From the NCBI GenBank assembly GCA_024516155.1, contig JAJJXM010000048.1:310001-374000 (forward strand): 64,000 nucleotides of DNA, given 5' to 3'. The stretch comes from Pyronema omphalodes (lineage: Eukaryota > Ascomycota > Pezizomycetes > Pezizales > Pyronemataceae). A program made the position numbers and the translations under genes. Below the pieces are notes generated by a model. That model was not told the origin of the DNA and did not search any database. It was given only the letters and a program-made list of their open reading frames with translations. Position 1 is the first letter of the stretch; each line of letters begins with the position of its first letter. Shown in pieces: positions 11,081 to 22,694 of the stretch.

Positions 11081-11948
11081 CAGCGTATCTGCAGCAGGCG
11101 GCGGTCACAGTCGTCGGTGTACCGTGTATTTTATCCGGCCAACCATTAACAGCTGAACTCCATCACAAATTGTATATCAAAGACGCGAAGTGGTTTGGGA
11201 TTGGAAAGGCGAATAGGAACCGCGCCCAGGCAGCCAGGTGAGCAGTCTTATATGTTTCCCATCGAATCTTTTCCGGTTGCCACGGTTACCGGTTTTACTA
11301 TCCCGCCATGTATTGCCGAAGCGTTTGTATTGCCGCCCGACAGCCGGAGGAGTTCACGTTTAAATTAGTCTGAAATTACGTCATCATAGATTTTAATAAT
11401 AACGCTATACCGTATCTGGTAAATAACTAAAATATACCTGCTTTATGTAGTAAAATTCGGAATTCGGACTAAGTGATGAAATACGTCATTACGACCTCTA
11501 ATTTCTAACACTATGCTATTTGAGGTGAATACTAAAGCATCTGCTTATAGTATTCTGACTGATTCTGAAAAGATTGTAGATTCGGACTAACTGATGAAAT
11601 ACGTCACTACAACCTCTGTTTCTAACGCTATGCCATTTCAGGTGAATACTAAAACATCTGCTTATAGTATTCTGACTGATGTGCACATGATGCACAGGGC
11701 CTGGTATTGTAACTGTATCACCAACCGCGAAAGGTATTGCCACCGGGGTTCATGCAGCCCTAACTAAGTAACTATATCGTCATATATTCGATTGCCAGAC
11801 GACGTGTATACACTGCTGTATTCACTAATCGTTTCCGCGGACCAATAGCAGCCGATTTTTGATAAAAGCCGCTCAGGTCTCTTCGTCGCATTACAATCTT
11901 TTCATTCAAAAAAACATTCTGATAAGAAGTTTTGCTTCAGTTATCAGA
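11081..11948. promoter_or_regulatory. upstream region of the 11949 gene with a 118-bp tandem duplication
   Basis: No gene. The region holds a direct repeat (11462-11563 and 11580-11680) about 270-490 nt upstream of the ATG of the next gene. Upstream of that it is unique sequence without a visible signal. Confidence 0.45.
11462..11680. repeat. direct repeat, two ~102 bp copies, period 118 bp
   Basis: Copy 1 (11462-11563) and copy 2 (11580-11680) both start ATTCGGACTAA and share TGATGAAATACGTCA, ACCTCT, TTTCTAAC, CTATGC and GCTTATAGTATTCTGACTGAT. They differ by scattered substitutions and short indels, so the duplication is not recent. It lies in the upstream region of the gene at 11949. Confidence 0.85.
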
Positions 11949-12932
11949 ATGTCTTTGTTCCATAATATATTACGCTCCTCCACCGAGCATCTACGAGAGC
12001 AATCAGGTTTGGCAACTTCTACGGCTGCGGAATCCGCAGTGCAAGATCAGAACACAGGAGCGGCCAGTACCACACTGACAATGGGTCGAAATACTCAACT
12101 TGCCGACGGATCTCGCCCGGCCGCAGATGCAGCAAATTATTTCGCACTTCCCTATGGATTCATCGCCTCCAACGACCCAACGAGCAATGTCCATGCAACC
12201 CTTGATATTGCTCGGTATCTTTCCAGTGCTCCAGCAGATGGAACCAGAGGATCTTGGCGAGGAACCTCTTCTGTTACGTACAACACTGGCGGAGTTGCAT
12301 CTCTTGCGAGTGTAACAATTGGAATAGAGCGGGTCAACATTGCTTCACCATCCCACACCTCAGCTCCAGCACACGAAGTTGAAAGATGCCCCCCTTCAAT
12401 CCATCCATCAGCTGGGTCATCGGCAACAGAATATCCCTTTTTTGGTTCCGCTCCTAAAGAACCTCAGATATCACAGGAGTCTCAACGAGCTTTCGCGCGA
12501 CAATGCCGTCGGAACCGAAGTCGCCGTTTTGCGGCTTTAGACCTGGCCGACAACATCTTGCACCAGAGAGCGAGGAAACGAAAACAAGACAGATTCAAAC
12601 GGTCGCAATCGTCTGAGGCAGTCCTACAAACACATCGAACCTTGGATGATAATGATACTCTCCCGGACTATCCATCAGCCCCGCACATGAGCCGGGCGCA
12701 GTCAGTCGAGAGGAATTCATCCTACACCGTTGGAAGAGGTCCCCCTTTAGTCGAACAATCAGCTGGGTCTTCCGCGGGAAATTTGGTATTGGAGAACCCC
12801 GATCCTCGCGTTCCCAGACTGCTTTCTGGACGCGGCACCCAGAATCCCCGGCCTCATGAGGAGAATCGGAGCCTGAAGGGAAGAGGTATTTGTAAATCTT
12901 CGGCGACTTCTCAGAAACGTCGTTTCCAATAG
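11949..12932 (+). CDS. uncharacterised Ser/Ala-rich basic protein, 327 aa, intronless
   Basis: The first ATG of the open frame is at 11949; the frame is open further upstream but only with non-ATG starts. I do not recognise the product. It is rich in Ser, Ala, Pro and Arg and probably disordered, with no membrane segment. A strongly basic stretch around residues 180-215 (CRRNRSRRFAALDLADNI followed by RARKRKQDRFKRS) resembles a nuclear localisation signal. Two segments share the phrase SAGSSA with similar flanks (about residues 154 and 272), and the DNA also shares ATCAGCTGGGTC, suggesting an internal duplication. Codon use looks coding over the whole length. A lineage-specific nuclear protein is possible but this is inference. 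Confidence 0.5.
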   Translation: MSLFHNILRSSTEHLREQSGLATSTAAESAVQDQNTGAASTTLTMGRNTQLADGSRPAADAANYFALPYGFIASNDPTSNVHATLDIARYLSSAPADGTRGSWRGTSSVTYNTGGVASLASVTIGIERVNIASPSHTSAPAHEVERCPPSIHPSAGSSATEYPFFGSAPKEPQISQESQRAFARQCRRNRSRRFAALDLADNILHQRARKRKQDRFKRSQSSEAVLQTHRTLDDNDTLPDYPSAPHMSRAQSVERNSSYTVGRGPPLVEQSAGSSAGNLVLENPDPRVPRLLSGRGTQNPRPHEENRSLKGRGICKSSATSQKRRFQ

Positions 12933-13079
12933 AGTACGCTTTGGAACACTGGGGCGGCGGATGGTGGTGCGAATGGTGAGGTTATTATTATCGAGAATGT
13001 CGAGCATGGGAGGGAAGTAAAAAAGTAGGGGCATACTAGCGGCGATTAGGAGTTCGTGTCAGCATTTTGAAGGTTGATT

Positions 13080-13315
13080 TTTTTTAAAAAGAAAAAAAGT
13101 TTTTTTTTAATGTTTTGTTCGTGTCAGCATTTTGAAGGTTGTTTTTTTTTTTAAAAAAAAAAGTTTTTTTTTAATGTTTTTTTTAATGTTTTTTTTAATG
13201 TTTTTTTTAATGTTTTTTTTAATGTTTTTTTTAATGTTTTTTTTAATGTTTTTTTAATGTTTTTTTAATGTTTTTTAATGTTTTTTTTAATGTTTTTTTT
13301 TATTTGTTATTTTTT
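13080..13315. repeat. T-rich minisatellite (TTTTTTTTAATG)n
   Basis: Two partial blocks share GTGTCAGCATTTTGAAGGTTG and are followed by about ten units of T(6-8)AATG. The unit length varies only by the number of T residues, as expected from slippage. Confidence 0.9.
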
Positions 13316-13384
13316 TTTTTTGGCTGGTTAATTTGTGGAATTCAGATTGGGTCTGGTATAAGATGATACCGAACGTTGAATGGT

Positions 13385-13580
13385 AAGGTGGAGCGGGTGG
13401 TGAGGGTGGAGAGGGTGGAGTGGGTGGAGAGGGTGGAGCGGTTGGAGCGGTTGGAGCTGGTGGAGCTGGTGGTGCTGATGGTGCTGGTGGTGCTGGTGGT
13501 GCTGGTGGTGCTGGTGGTGATGGTGGTGAGGGTGGTGAGGGTGGTGATGGTGGTGCTGGTGGTGCTGGTGGTGCTGGTGG
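13385..13580. repeat. G-rich minisatellite (GGTGCTGGT / GGTGGAG variants)
   Basis: It starts as GGTGGAGAG/GGTGGAGCG-type nonamers and shifts to GGTGCTGGT and GGTGATGGT types. The unit is a multiple of 3, so several frames stay open as Gly/Ala or Val/Leu repeats. No evidence of a gene. Confidence 0.85.
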
Positions 13581-13769
13581 ACATCAGAATAGGAGGTGGA
13601 ATAACGGTGTTTCTTTTCAAGGTACTAATTCCCGTACCAACTAATTCTGCATTTCGACACGACTGGTTTAACTGATTACGAGGTTTTAGATACCGAGATT
13701 AACCATCGAAATTTCCAAAGATTTTAGAAATTACCACACTGTACGACTTGGTGGATTATATATATTCAA

Positions 13770-13935
<166 letters not shown>

Positions 13936-14107
13936 TAGCACTAGACAGAGAGGAGGAGGAGGAGGGAGGAGGGAGGAAAATGTCTGTATGTATACATAGA
14001 AGACCTGGTAATAGCTAGAAACATGTTAAATAATGAGCTAGTGGTTTAGTAATCAATTTAACACGTTTAAGAAATATCTGAGGTGCTTGATCAAACCACT
14101 ATTGTGC

Positions 14108-14215
14108 GAGGTGTTTAAAAAGGTGTTTAAATCGGTGTTTAAAATGTCGGAAAAAGTTGTTTAAAAAGGTGTTTCAAAAGATGTTAAAAAGGTGTTTAAA
14201 AAGTTGTTTAGTAAA
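14108..14215. repeat. degenerate minisatellite, unit ~(AAAA)GGTGTTTAA
   Basis: About eight variants of GGTGTTTAAA, GTTGTTTAAA and GATGTTAAAA are arranged head to tail. Single copies also occur at about 14240-14280 in both orientations (GTTTAAATT, TTTAAATTG). It is strongly diverged, hence old. Confidence 0.75.
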
Positions 14216-14821
14216 TAAATTTTCTGGTTGTTTAAATTAAGCACCTTTGGGGGTTTAAATTGTGGTTTGAATAAACACCTTTTTTTGTACCACAGGGAAT
14301 AATAATAATAATAATAATCAGGTTTACCGCAACTTTCCACACGAGATCCCAAGGTACTCCCGTGGTAGGTCGATAATCAGTTAACCCAAACAATCGTGAT
14401 TTCGATTCAGATGTTGATAAAAAAGCATCGTATCTTTAATAATGCCCGGGATTAGATGGTGTCCTACTCTGGAGGTGGAAGTGGAACTGTAAGTAAAACT
14501 ACCAGGATGTTGAGGAAGTGTGGTTAAGGTTGATGATGTAGGGCTGACCCTTGTCTCTTATCCCTGGTCCCTTGTATATTTCGGATGGCTTGGTGATGAT
14601 GGCGCGGTAGCGCGGGGACGTGGGGGCCTTATGTAGTGATGACAGATGTATGGTGCCTATATGCGAGGGCGATCTTTTCGTCGTCTTTTGTTAGAGTAGA
14701 GATATCTGTACATTGTATCCAGTATCGAAGTAGTGAAGTATCGAAGCGTTGAGGTAAATAGAATAATTGATTAGAGAGGAGGTTTTTTCTGTTTTCTTCA
14801 ATTTTCTCCGGAGTAGGTGGA

Positions 14822-14839
14822 GGGGGGGGGGGGGGGGGG
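14822..14839. repeat. G18 homopolymer tract
   Basis: Eighteen consecutive G. One of several pure G/C tracts of 18-22 nt in the window. Confidence 0.95.
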
Positions 14840-15466
14840 TGCTGAGATATCCATCGTCGCAATATTCTGAGCGAAAACTGTCCACTTTCGCCTTAAGTAC
14901 ATACCAATGTTTGGGAGTAGGGTAGTTATGATGATGGGGCGACGCTTTGTTTATGGCTAGGTAGACCGTAGGATAAGTTCCCCCCTCTCCCGCCCCTTCC
15001 CCGCGGGCTGGAATGTGTATCCAATAACCCATAAAATCTCAGTTTCTCAGTATCGCGATTCGCGATCTGCCTTTTAATTCCAGTACTTCAGCTTTTGTAA
15101 CATTTTCACGAGTTGTGATGTATGGATTCACATGGCAAAGACTGAAGTAACCCCAGTCTCCAGGGCATAACGTTGTTTTTAGACCCCGGTTCATGAAGGG
15201 TATTCCATATCGCTACATATGTGATGTCTAACAAGATTCTTGAGATGCCGAACTACCCAACTTCCTTCTGTTTTTCCCATATGTGCCGTTTTCTTCTTTA
15301 CTGGCTCTGCAAATTTCATTGCTTCATTCATTCCATACTAACAACTACGCATACTAAAACTAGGTATCCAACTAAAGTATTGAACTTGGTATCTATATAT
15401 TAATTCCACAATTCGCCGTGTTAGGGTATTATTTCGATGCGGTATTGGAGGTGGATCTCTTATGAT

Positions 15467-15540
15467 TCGCTATGGTTCCCTATGGTTCGCTATGATTCCC
15501 TCTGGCTGGCTATGGCTCCCTATGGTTCCCTTTGGTCGCT
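15467..15540. repeat. decamer-like repeat (CTATGGTTCC)n
   Basis: About seven imperfect copies of GCTATGGTTCC/CTATGATTCG-type words. They lie between intergenic sequence and the 3' flank of the F-box gene. Confidence 0.75.
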
Positions 15541-15712
15541 ACGATTACCTCAGGTTGGCTAATCATTATAATTTGTCTCCACTCATTGCCATGGCCATCG
15601 GATTCGCAACCATCTTCATCACTTAGCAGACGATGGAGTATCTGGACATCAACGCATGCTCCTATTAGTCCGATTGTTTTCGAATGGATAACTACCAGTG
15701 GATATCTTTTTT

Positions 15713-16687
15713 TCAAAAATCCCATTCATCTTCAGGGGTACCGTAATACACACCTACCTCATCCTCATCCTCCAACTCTTCACGTTCATTTGGCTCGTAA
15801 AGCTCGTCTTCGTCTTCGTTTTCCAATTCATCCGTTATTTTCAGGATCCATCGAAGACGATCATTCCGCGAACTTAGGTCGTCTGGAAGGCGAGCTTGTT
15901 CAAGTGCCGCTATCCTCCGATCCGCTTCTTTACGATCCAAGATACGAGCTCTTACTGCCTCCTCCACTATTTCGTTATTAAGCTTAACAAGCTCATTCAT
16001 AAACTCTGGAGAATCCGAAACCATGGCTACTGTTGAATGTTCTAGTTTCCTACACAACGTTCCACTGACTCTTCCCGGTATATTTGGAGGATATGCCGAG
16101 ACTGCGGAAAAATAAAGACATTAACATGTGATCTCCTCCGCCGTCAAAAACAACGAACCTCGCATTGTTCCGCCTTCTAACCACCAATTCCGGGATGTAA
16201 GTGGTATTCCCGCAATCAGCTTAGCTTTTTTCTCCGGGTTTACGTCGAATCTTATCACCGCGTGTGGTTCGTGCTCGCCGGGTCGAGATGGATCCACCAT
16301 ATGCTGCTTGAAGTAGACCAACCATGGTGCACCAATCATATCCTCTTCACGGAGTAGCCACGGATTTCGGATAACGCGCTTCAGTCGACAGTATGCTTTG
16401 AACCAGCCATCATGTGCAAGAGTAAACGACCAAAGATTCGGTGGAATCTCTGATATCTCGTACAAAGCTACATAAGACGGCACGAAATCGTTCAACAGGC
16501 AACGTCTCCAGTGAGGATTTGAGGTGGCGAGATCGCGTAATCGAACGGATACTAAGCGGATGGGAATAAGCTCGTTTGCGGAGAGGTTCGAGAGGACGTG
16601 ATGGAGCACTGAGGACGGCAGTGTTGTTAGTGAGGCTCTTACGGAGCTCTCCAGCCTGGCGATGGCGAGCTCTACAGGGGTACACAC
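15713..16687 (-). CDS. F-box protein with acidic C-terminus, 5' end unresolved
   Basis: Exons are (5' unresolved)-16159 and 16101-15713, joined by a 57-nt intron (16102-16158, GTTCGT...CCGCAG) that fuses EGGTMR to VSAYPPN in frame. The N-terminal part carries an F-box (LTTLPSSVLHHVLSNL then ANELIPIRLVSVRLRDLA), the Skp1-binding element of SCF ubiquitin ligases. It is followed by WRRCLLNDF and a Trp-rich segment typical of fungal F-box proteins with no known substrate domain. The C-terminus is very acidic (Glu/Asp-rich, ending EDEWDF). No in-frame ATG precedes the F-box; the frame stays open upstream to about 16800. An ATG at 16727 lies in another frame and could connect only through a 34-nt intron that would cut the F-box. 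A missing 5' exon is more likely. Substrate unknown. Confidence 0.75.
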
Positions 16688-17529
16688 CCTCGAGAGGAAG
16701 ATTCTCCAGTAACAGAGTGGGTGGCATAGGTGGATATAACTAGGGAATTGGGATGTGAGGATATGGATCTGCGTTGCTTCGAGGGGATTTATAGGGAGGA
16801 CAGCTGTCGCGCTCTGGAGCCGTTGCCTAGATTGGGATCTGTCTCCAGCTGCTGCTGCGGCTGCTGCTGCTTTGACAGCTTGACTACAGCAGTAAGGCGT
16901 CGGGCTAGAGTGGGTAGTCGTGGTTGTCTCGTTCTTGCCTCCTCACCGTCGAGGTTGCTCTGCGGGATGGTGGTTGGTAGTGTCTTTGTGTAGGGTGTAG
17001 GTTGGCCGGCGGCGATATTATGCTGGCGTCTGTGTGGTCCTCTGTGTGACAACAACGAGGCGGCGGGGGGATCGAAATAGCAAAAGGGAATTCCAAGACA
17101 ACTACAGCTAATGCAAGCGAATCTCCAGAGAATGGTTGTGTACCCTCGGTGGTGGCGTTACCGGAAAAAAATATGGCGAATCAGCAGTTTTGACAACGCG
17201 ATCGAGGTTGGAGGACGAGAAGGCGTCGTCGTCGCGGTTTATGATGGGAGGTGCCGTTAGAGCAGTTAATAGCGCGGATTGATCATTCCCAATTGCCACG
17301 AACTATTTACTACCGACAGAGTCCGTTACATTCCCCCACAAAAATACCAAGGACCAAATCAAACTGACGGATGGAAAAAGAACGGGCCATATTGCGGGGA
17401 AGTTGAATTTATACTTGGCGATTCTGAAGAAAATGGGATCTCTGATATATATCCATGCTGTCATTAATTATGAAACCCAGAAACCCAGCATTCAGGAACG
17501 CGTTTTTCCCAAGCCCCCCTTGGTCAGGT

Positions 17530-17796
17530 TTACCATGGCATTCGACCCACAGGAGAGGATGGGAATTCATGATTAATATTTAAACGTACAAAGGTTACTT
17601 CAGTTTCCCAGGATCTCAAGAAGCTAATGATGATTGACGTTACAGCTTGCATTGTCGGTTCCCAAGACACGGCTGCATAGCAGTAGCTTCGGGTGGAATT
17701 ACCCATCAGCGTCAATAATTGACCAGCGTATGCCCCGTGTACATCTATAAATTCAAATTGACCAACAACGTTAATGCGGGCATGTAGACAGGTCAT
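17530..17796 (-). CDS. possible small ORF, 88 aa, unknown
   Basis: An ATG-started frame with even amino-acid composition (VVGQFEFIDVHGAYAG, then SFLRSWETEVTFVRLNI). No signal peptide, repeat or recognised motif. It may be an exon of an unresolved gene or chance. Included only because its composition is less biased than the surrounding frames. Confidence 0.2.
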   Translation of the reverse strand: MTCLHARINVVGQFEFIDVHGAYAGQLLTLMGNSTRSYCYAAVSWEPTMQAVTSIIISFLRSWETEVTFVRLNINHEFPSSPVGRMPW

Positions 17797-19340
17797 CGTC
17801 AAACGAGTGAGGAAACCCGGACGTCAGTGCTGGTGCGTAGGTGGCATTCGCTGCACGGTACGCTTTAATGCAGCTAGCGGGACGGCGTTAGTTGGTTGCC
17901 CATCATAAAAAGGCTTTAGGAAGATCAGGAAGGCACGGCGCTTTTAGAGGACTTCATTACTCTTATTAATAGCATCAATCAACTCAAAAATACAAATCTT
18001 CACCAATAAAATATCGAGAGGCGTATGCCTAGTTACAGTATACTATATGGAATGAGAAACCCAAGGGCCTGTTTTGAAATAAATCTCCGCCAGTCTCGGA
18101 GAATATACCACAAGAGGTTCATCAGAATATATTGAGGTAACGGTTATCGAATACTTAGTACTCAAAATGCTTCATGAAATATCCGTGATGTTCGATGTAC
18201 AAACAAACGTTTCAATGGGACTGTGATACAAAGATAACCCCTCGGTTTCCCTCCATCTTGCGGTGTACACCTATTCCCATATGTATCGAAGAACATCTTT
18301 TGGCGATATACACACACTACCAGCAGTACAACTGTGACTTTGGTGATACCATGGTGCTGGAATTAGTTCGTTAAGGCCGGAGGATGAAACATAAGTAGTT
18401 TCCTTGCACATAATCTCACTCATTTCTAGATGCGCAAGTGGTGTTACCCATTTAAAATTCATATCATTTTCCAAATCATAAAATAGGTAGTACTTAGTGA
18501 TAGCAATGCCTGATCATCTTTGCTAAATGCTCGCCAAACCCTACCAACTTCTTCGTTCTAATCCAGTCCAAGCCCCCTTTCAAATGCTAGAAGCTATTTC
18601 CGCAGCATTTTCTCTAATGCCATTATCCACGAAATCCTCATTATTATAGTAAGACGGCCTGAGTAACTTAATTAGAGGTTTCTCTGATTCCCCCTGTTCA
18701 ACACCCGGCTCTGGAATTCAACCTGACACCACTACATCATCTACCACTCTGAATCCTCCACAACTCGGGATGGAAGTAAAACCCAGAATCTGGAATAAGC
18801 TACTTTCTCCGTACATTCTCCTTCAAACGAGTACATGCCTTATCCAATCCCCGACTCATTCGCTTCAATACAACAACCTACGATATAAGGGTAAATGAAA
18901 CCCAAGCTTCCAACAATCTTCCAGAACGCCCCAATATTGCAATCAAGGAACCGTAAATACACACCACAAGAGAAAGCAGGATCCTCCAAGTGAGCACCAA
19001 ATATCATCATAACTCCCTATACCTGGCTATTGTACCATTTGTATCTCATTCTATCATCTTTTATCCTTTGCAATGACGTCCCGATGTGCTTGCTGCTACT
19101 GAATAATGATAATTATAACTCCTACGGTTTTAGAAAAATCATGGGCCGGCTTTTTGGTATCTCATGACATTTGAAAGGACTTATGGTCGAGCTATTGAAT
19201 AAGAGTATAGTTGTGTTCTGCTGATTTAAAAGATATTAGGACCTTCTCAATTGTAGCATGTTTTGATCATCATTGGGGCCAGAAAAAAGAGCTGTCGAAT
19301 ATGGGCATAGTTCATTATCCGCCATTGTCTCAGGATATCC

Positions 19341-19359
19341 GGGGGGGGGGGGGGGGGGG
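19341..19359. repeat. G19 homopolymer tract
   Basis: Nineteen consecutive G following GGATATCC. Confidence 0.95.
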
Positions 19360-21106
19360 TAGAAGCAGAATCTATGTAGTTTCTGTCCTCCAAAGTCGAC
19401 GCTATTGTACCATTTCTTCGAAACAATGAGACTGAGAAAATTAGTTTGATAAAAGATACAGAAGTTAGTATAGATATCTCTTTGGTCGGGGATCAAATGA
19501 AGAAGACGAAACATACAGAGAAAGTAAATGATGAAGCAGGGAAGCAAGATAGGTTTGAAGTTTGAACTAGCCTCTAGGAGTCTGGAGATGCCACTTTATA
19601 CCATGTGGTCAGGATCGATACGTGCAAGAGTACTACCATAGCTTGTGATACGAAATGGAGACTATAAATACTGGCAAGCAAGGAAGGGTTTTGAATTGTT
19701 AGAGGGCTTTGGAAAATGGGTTAGGACTATCGAGTATGCCGAAAAATGGATCGCAGTATTACGACCGTCTCTTTCGTGGATAGTATTATATACTTGGGTG
19801 AAAAGCCTTGTTTCTTATTGATTTCCACAGGATTCTCGGATACATATACACAGAGCTTGCATTAGTCGGATGGAAGACAATGTAATGTGCTTCGAGGGAC
19901 TCGAGTGATCGAAGATGACCCATCTTTTGAGAAGCCTAGAAACTAGGTGGAAAGCATAAGAACAAGATATCCCGGTGTTACCTGTCGATATGAGCCATTC
20001 CGTGCTCAATCTGCCCTTAAGATAAAAGACCAAGACATTAGACTTCGAAACCTGCTGGTGGTATGTGAGGAGAACATTTGGCAGACAGGGAAACATTGGT
20101 TTCAATACTGCATACACTGGAAAGGCTATATCTGATGTTTTGAAAGAAAGCTGTGTGGGGCGTCGGGTCATGATGAATGTGTTACCACTCTTGATGTTGG
20201 AATTGATCATTCTCCAGCAATAGTTAAGTTATCTCTTCCTATACATTGGTTACAACATCAACCGCCAGCAGTCATAAGCCTAGCCCGAGCAGATTTCGAC
20301 TAAACACTTTCTGACACAAAGTGGTTATAATAAATTGTTCATACATCAATTATCGCCTATGACTTTAACAGAAATAGCATACGGCGGCTGTCAAATTGTA
20401 ATTTGCGGAAAACGAAATAAATGCATTCAGGACACCCATAGCCAGCGTCAACATAGGAGGACCATGGTAATGTCCAATTTTTTTTTCGATATACATGAAT
20501 AGAAGAATGACAAAATATGGAATAATGTACTCCAAATTATGTTACATACAATTTGTAGATAAGTTTTCGCATGATCCACTCGACCCTAAATCGTATCATT
20601 CTGTGAAAAGTCTTTGTCGTCCCGCGGCATGAGGTGAGATAGGATTTTGATCTCATCGAATCTGTTTCCAATAGAATAGTCATAAAGTATATTTACACCA
20701 TATTTCCTACATGAAGCCCATCAGTAACGGATAATCAAACCAATTGAACTCCAAACAGAATTGTCGCATTAGGTTCAAATGAAGAATCCCGGTAAACATT
20801 CTTGCAGACGTATCAGTATACATAAACACCTACTTCAATTGTTTAAGAGAAAGAAAGAGAATGCTCAGAACTTAAAAGTTATGCAGCTAATTTTATGTAT
20901 CTTCTTGCAGGACTTGGATTAAGAAATCTTTAATCACATGCCTCCGTGATAGCAATTGGCTTTTTGATGGCTTGTTTCAGTATAGCCGTAATGTTGTCTA
21001 CTGAGCTTTGGTTATATTTTTTACGGTAGTCCTAGAAGACTAAAAAACACGCATATGCATCATTTGTGAATTGTACGGATGCGAATAGATACCATGACAC
21101 GTGAGT

Positions 21107-21180
21107 TGTGTAATGGTTAGTACGCTGTTGCGGAGATATGTTGAGTAACAACGAAACCTGTCCACGTCTCAACTACATAT
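21107..21180 (+). other. tRNA-like D-arm without a matching T-arm
   Basis: GTGTAATGGTTAGTACGCTG resembles the 5' half (A box and D loop) of tRNA-Glu/Asp-type genes. No GGTTCGAnTCC B box follows at the expected distance. It could be a relic or chance. Confidence 0.15.
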
Positions 21181-21392
21181 TTTGATCAAGAGAAAAATTA
21201 TAAGGTTTTCCAGTGCATCCCGAAAATTTACAAACTCTGTGTCTTCGTTGCCGACTCGGGTATTGGGACAGCTCCTTGATTCCGCGCCAGTTCGCGCAAG
21301 CGCGGCTCTTTCCCTTGCCAAGCCCCTCCAAAATCTTTGTCTCAACCTCACCACCGAAGTTCAGCCCCACGCCAGCTTCTCCCCACCACAGC

Positions 21393-22506
21393 ATGGACAA
21401 ACTTCTCGCACGGGCGCGCAATGCGCAAATCCAGGCGAAGCGACGACTCGACCGTCAGCTGGCGCTGGAGAAAAAGAGGAAGATTAACGAAATCCGACAA
21501 GAACATATTATGTACCAGAGGCTCGTTACCAATGACCGGAAGACTTCCCGCAAGGAGGAAATCGAAGACCACCGCCTCGGACCTTTGAAGCCAATTCGTG
21601 CTGTCGGACAGAAGGAAATTTCCATGTACGGAGCCTTCGACCAGATGCGCATTGTCCCACCTCCTGTCCCCGAAGAGCACAAGATCAAGCACTGGAACAT
21701 CACCGTAAAGGACCGCGTTGTTGTCTTGAGAGGTCCCGATAGACACAAGATTGGTGTGGTCAAGTCGGTGGATAAGGATAACAACACTTTGGTGGTTCAG
21801 GGACTCAACATGGTATGCCAATTTGTTGCTCCGGAAGAAGCGGAGGTGCTGACACCCCCGAAAGGTCGCCGTCAAGACTCCCGAGTTCTACTTCAACATC
21901 CACCCCGATGCGCCTGCCGTCCAGTACCGTGAGCTACCCATGCACTACGACGATGTTCGTCTTGTTGTTCCCACTGTCGACCCGGTTACCAAGGAGTTGA
22001 GGGACACCGTTGTCGCCAACGTTGCTATGTCCAAGATTTTCCACGACAAGGTCTTGAAGGAGAAGCGGTGGACTAGATACATCAAGGGAACTTCCATTGA
22101 GATTCCTTGGCCCAAGAAGGAGGAGCCGGAACAATTCGACCAGGACTGCGACACCAGAATCATGAACGTTGAGAACGATACTTTTGTTCCCACTCTACTC
22201 GAACCACCCATTCCCCTCGAGATCGTCGACGAGATTAGAAACAAGTTCAGCAGATTCCGAACAAGACATGAGCAAGAATATGTTGCGAAGGTCGAGGCAG
22301 CGTTGGACTACAAGGAGAGGTTGGCCAGGGCGGCCATCAAGACTCCTCTACAGCTTCTCAACAAGAAGTTGCGTGAGGAGAAGAAGGCGCTTGGAAAGCC
22401 GGAATTGACTTCCGAGATTTTGGAGCAGCTTGGACGGACGATGGCAAAGAACAAGCCTACTCTGTTGGAGAGGGTACAGGCACAGGAGCAGGTTGCAACC
22501 GCTTAA
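21393..22506 (+). CDS. MRPL40: mitochondrial large ribosomal subunit protein uL24m (Mrpl40), 353 aa, two exons
   Basis: Exons are 21393-21812 and 21865-22506. The 52-nt intron (21813-21864, GTATGC...CGAAAG, with a GCTGAC branch-like site) lies in the KOW region and joins VVQGLNM to VAVKTPEFYFN. The protein is the mitochondrial counterpart of bacterial L24, a 5'-domain binder near the polypeptide exit tunnel. It begins with a very basic helix, followed by the KOW segment (about 103-140, VKDRVVVLRGPDRHKIG) and a long fungal-type C-terminal extension rich in charged helices (KFSRFRTRHEQEYVAKVEAA). The start at 21393 is the first ATG in the frame; the upstream extension uses only non-ATG codons. 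It converges on ALG14 with 188 nt between stops. Family assignment is strong. Confidence 0.92.
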
Positions 22507-22694
22507 ATGGTGATTGGAGGAAAAGGATTGTATATTATGTCATATTAGAAGGTGTAGGACTGCCGGGAGTGCTAGTTGGGTTTCAAAATATCGCTTCAAC
22601 TGTATCTATATTTATTTTTCATGGAAGCCGATACAGTGCATTACAAGTGCTTTACTCTGTTCGAAACTACTATGTTTCCCAAACGCCAGTGGTA

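Larger units (their letters stand above)
16688..21392. other. intergenic, no convincing gene
   Basis: The left part (16.7-17.3 kb) is GC-richer, has CTG-rich words (16850-16880), and probably includes the promoter and missing 5' exon of the F-box gene. A minus-strand segment at 17160-17299 reads smoothly but has no ATG. The rest is AT-rich with short unsupported ORFs, a 19-G tract (19341-19359) and a tRNA-like D-arm at 21107-21135. I see no other feature. Confidence 0.45.

Noticed and set aside
21107..21180. functional tRNA gene
   Set aside because: Good D-arm-like A box but no B box and no closing acceptor stem.
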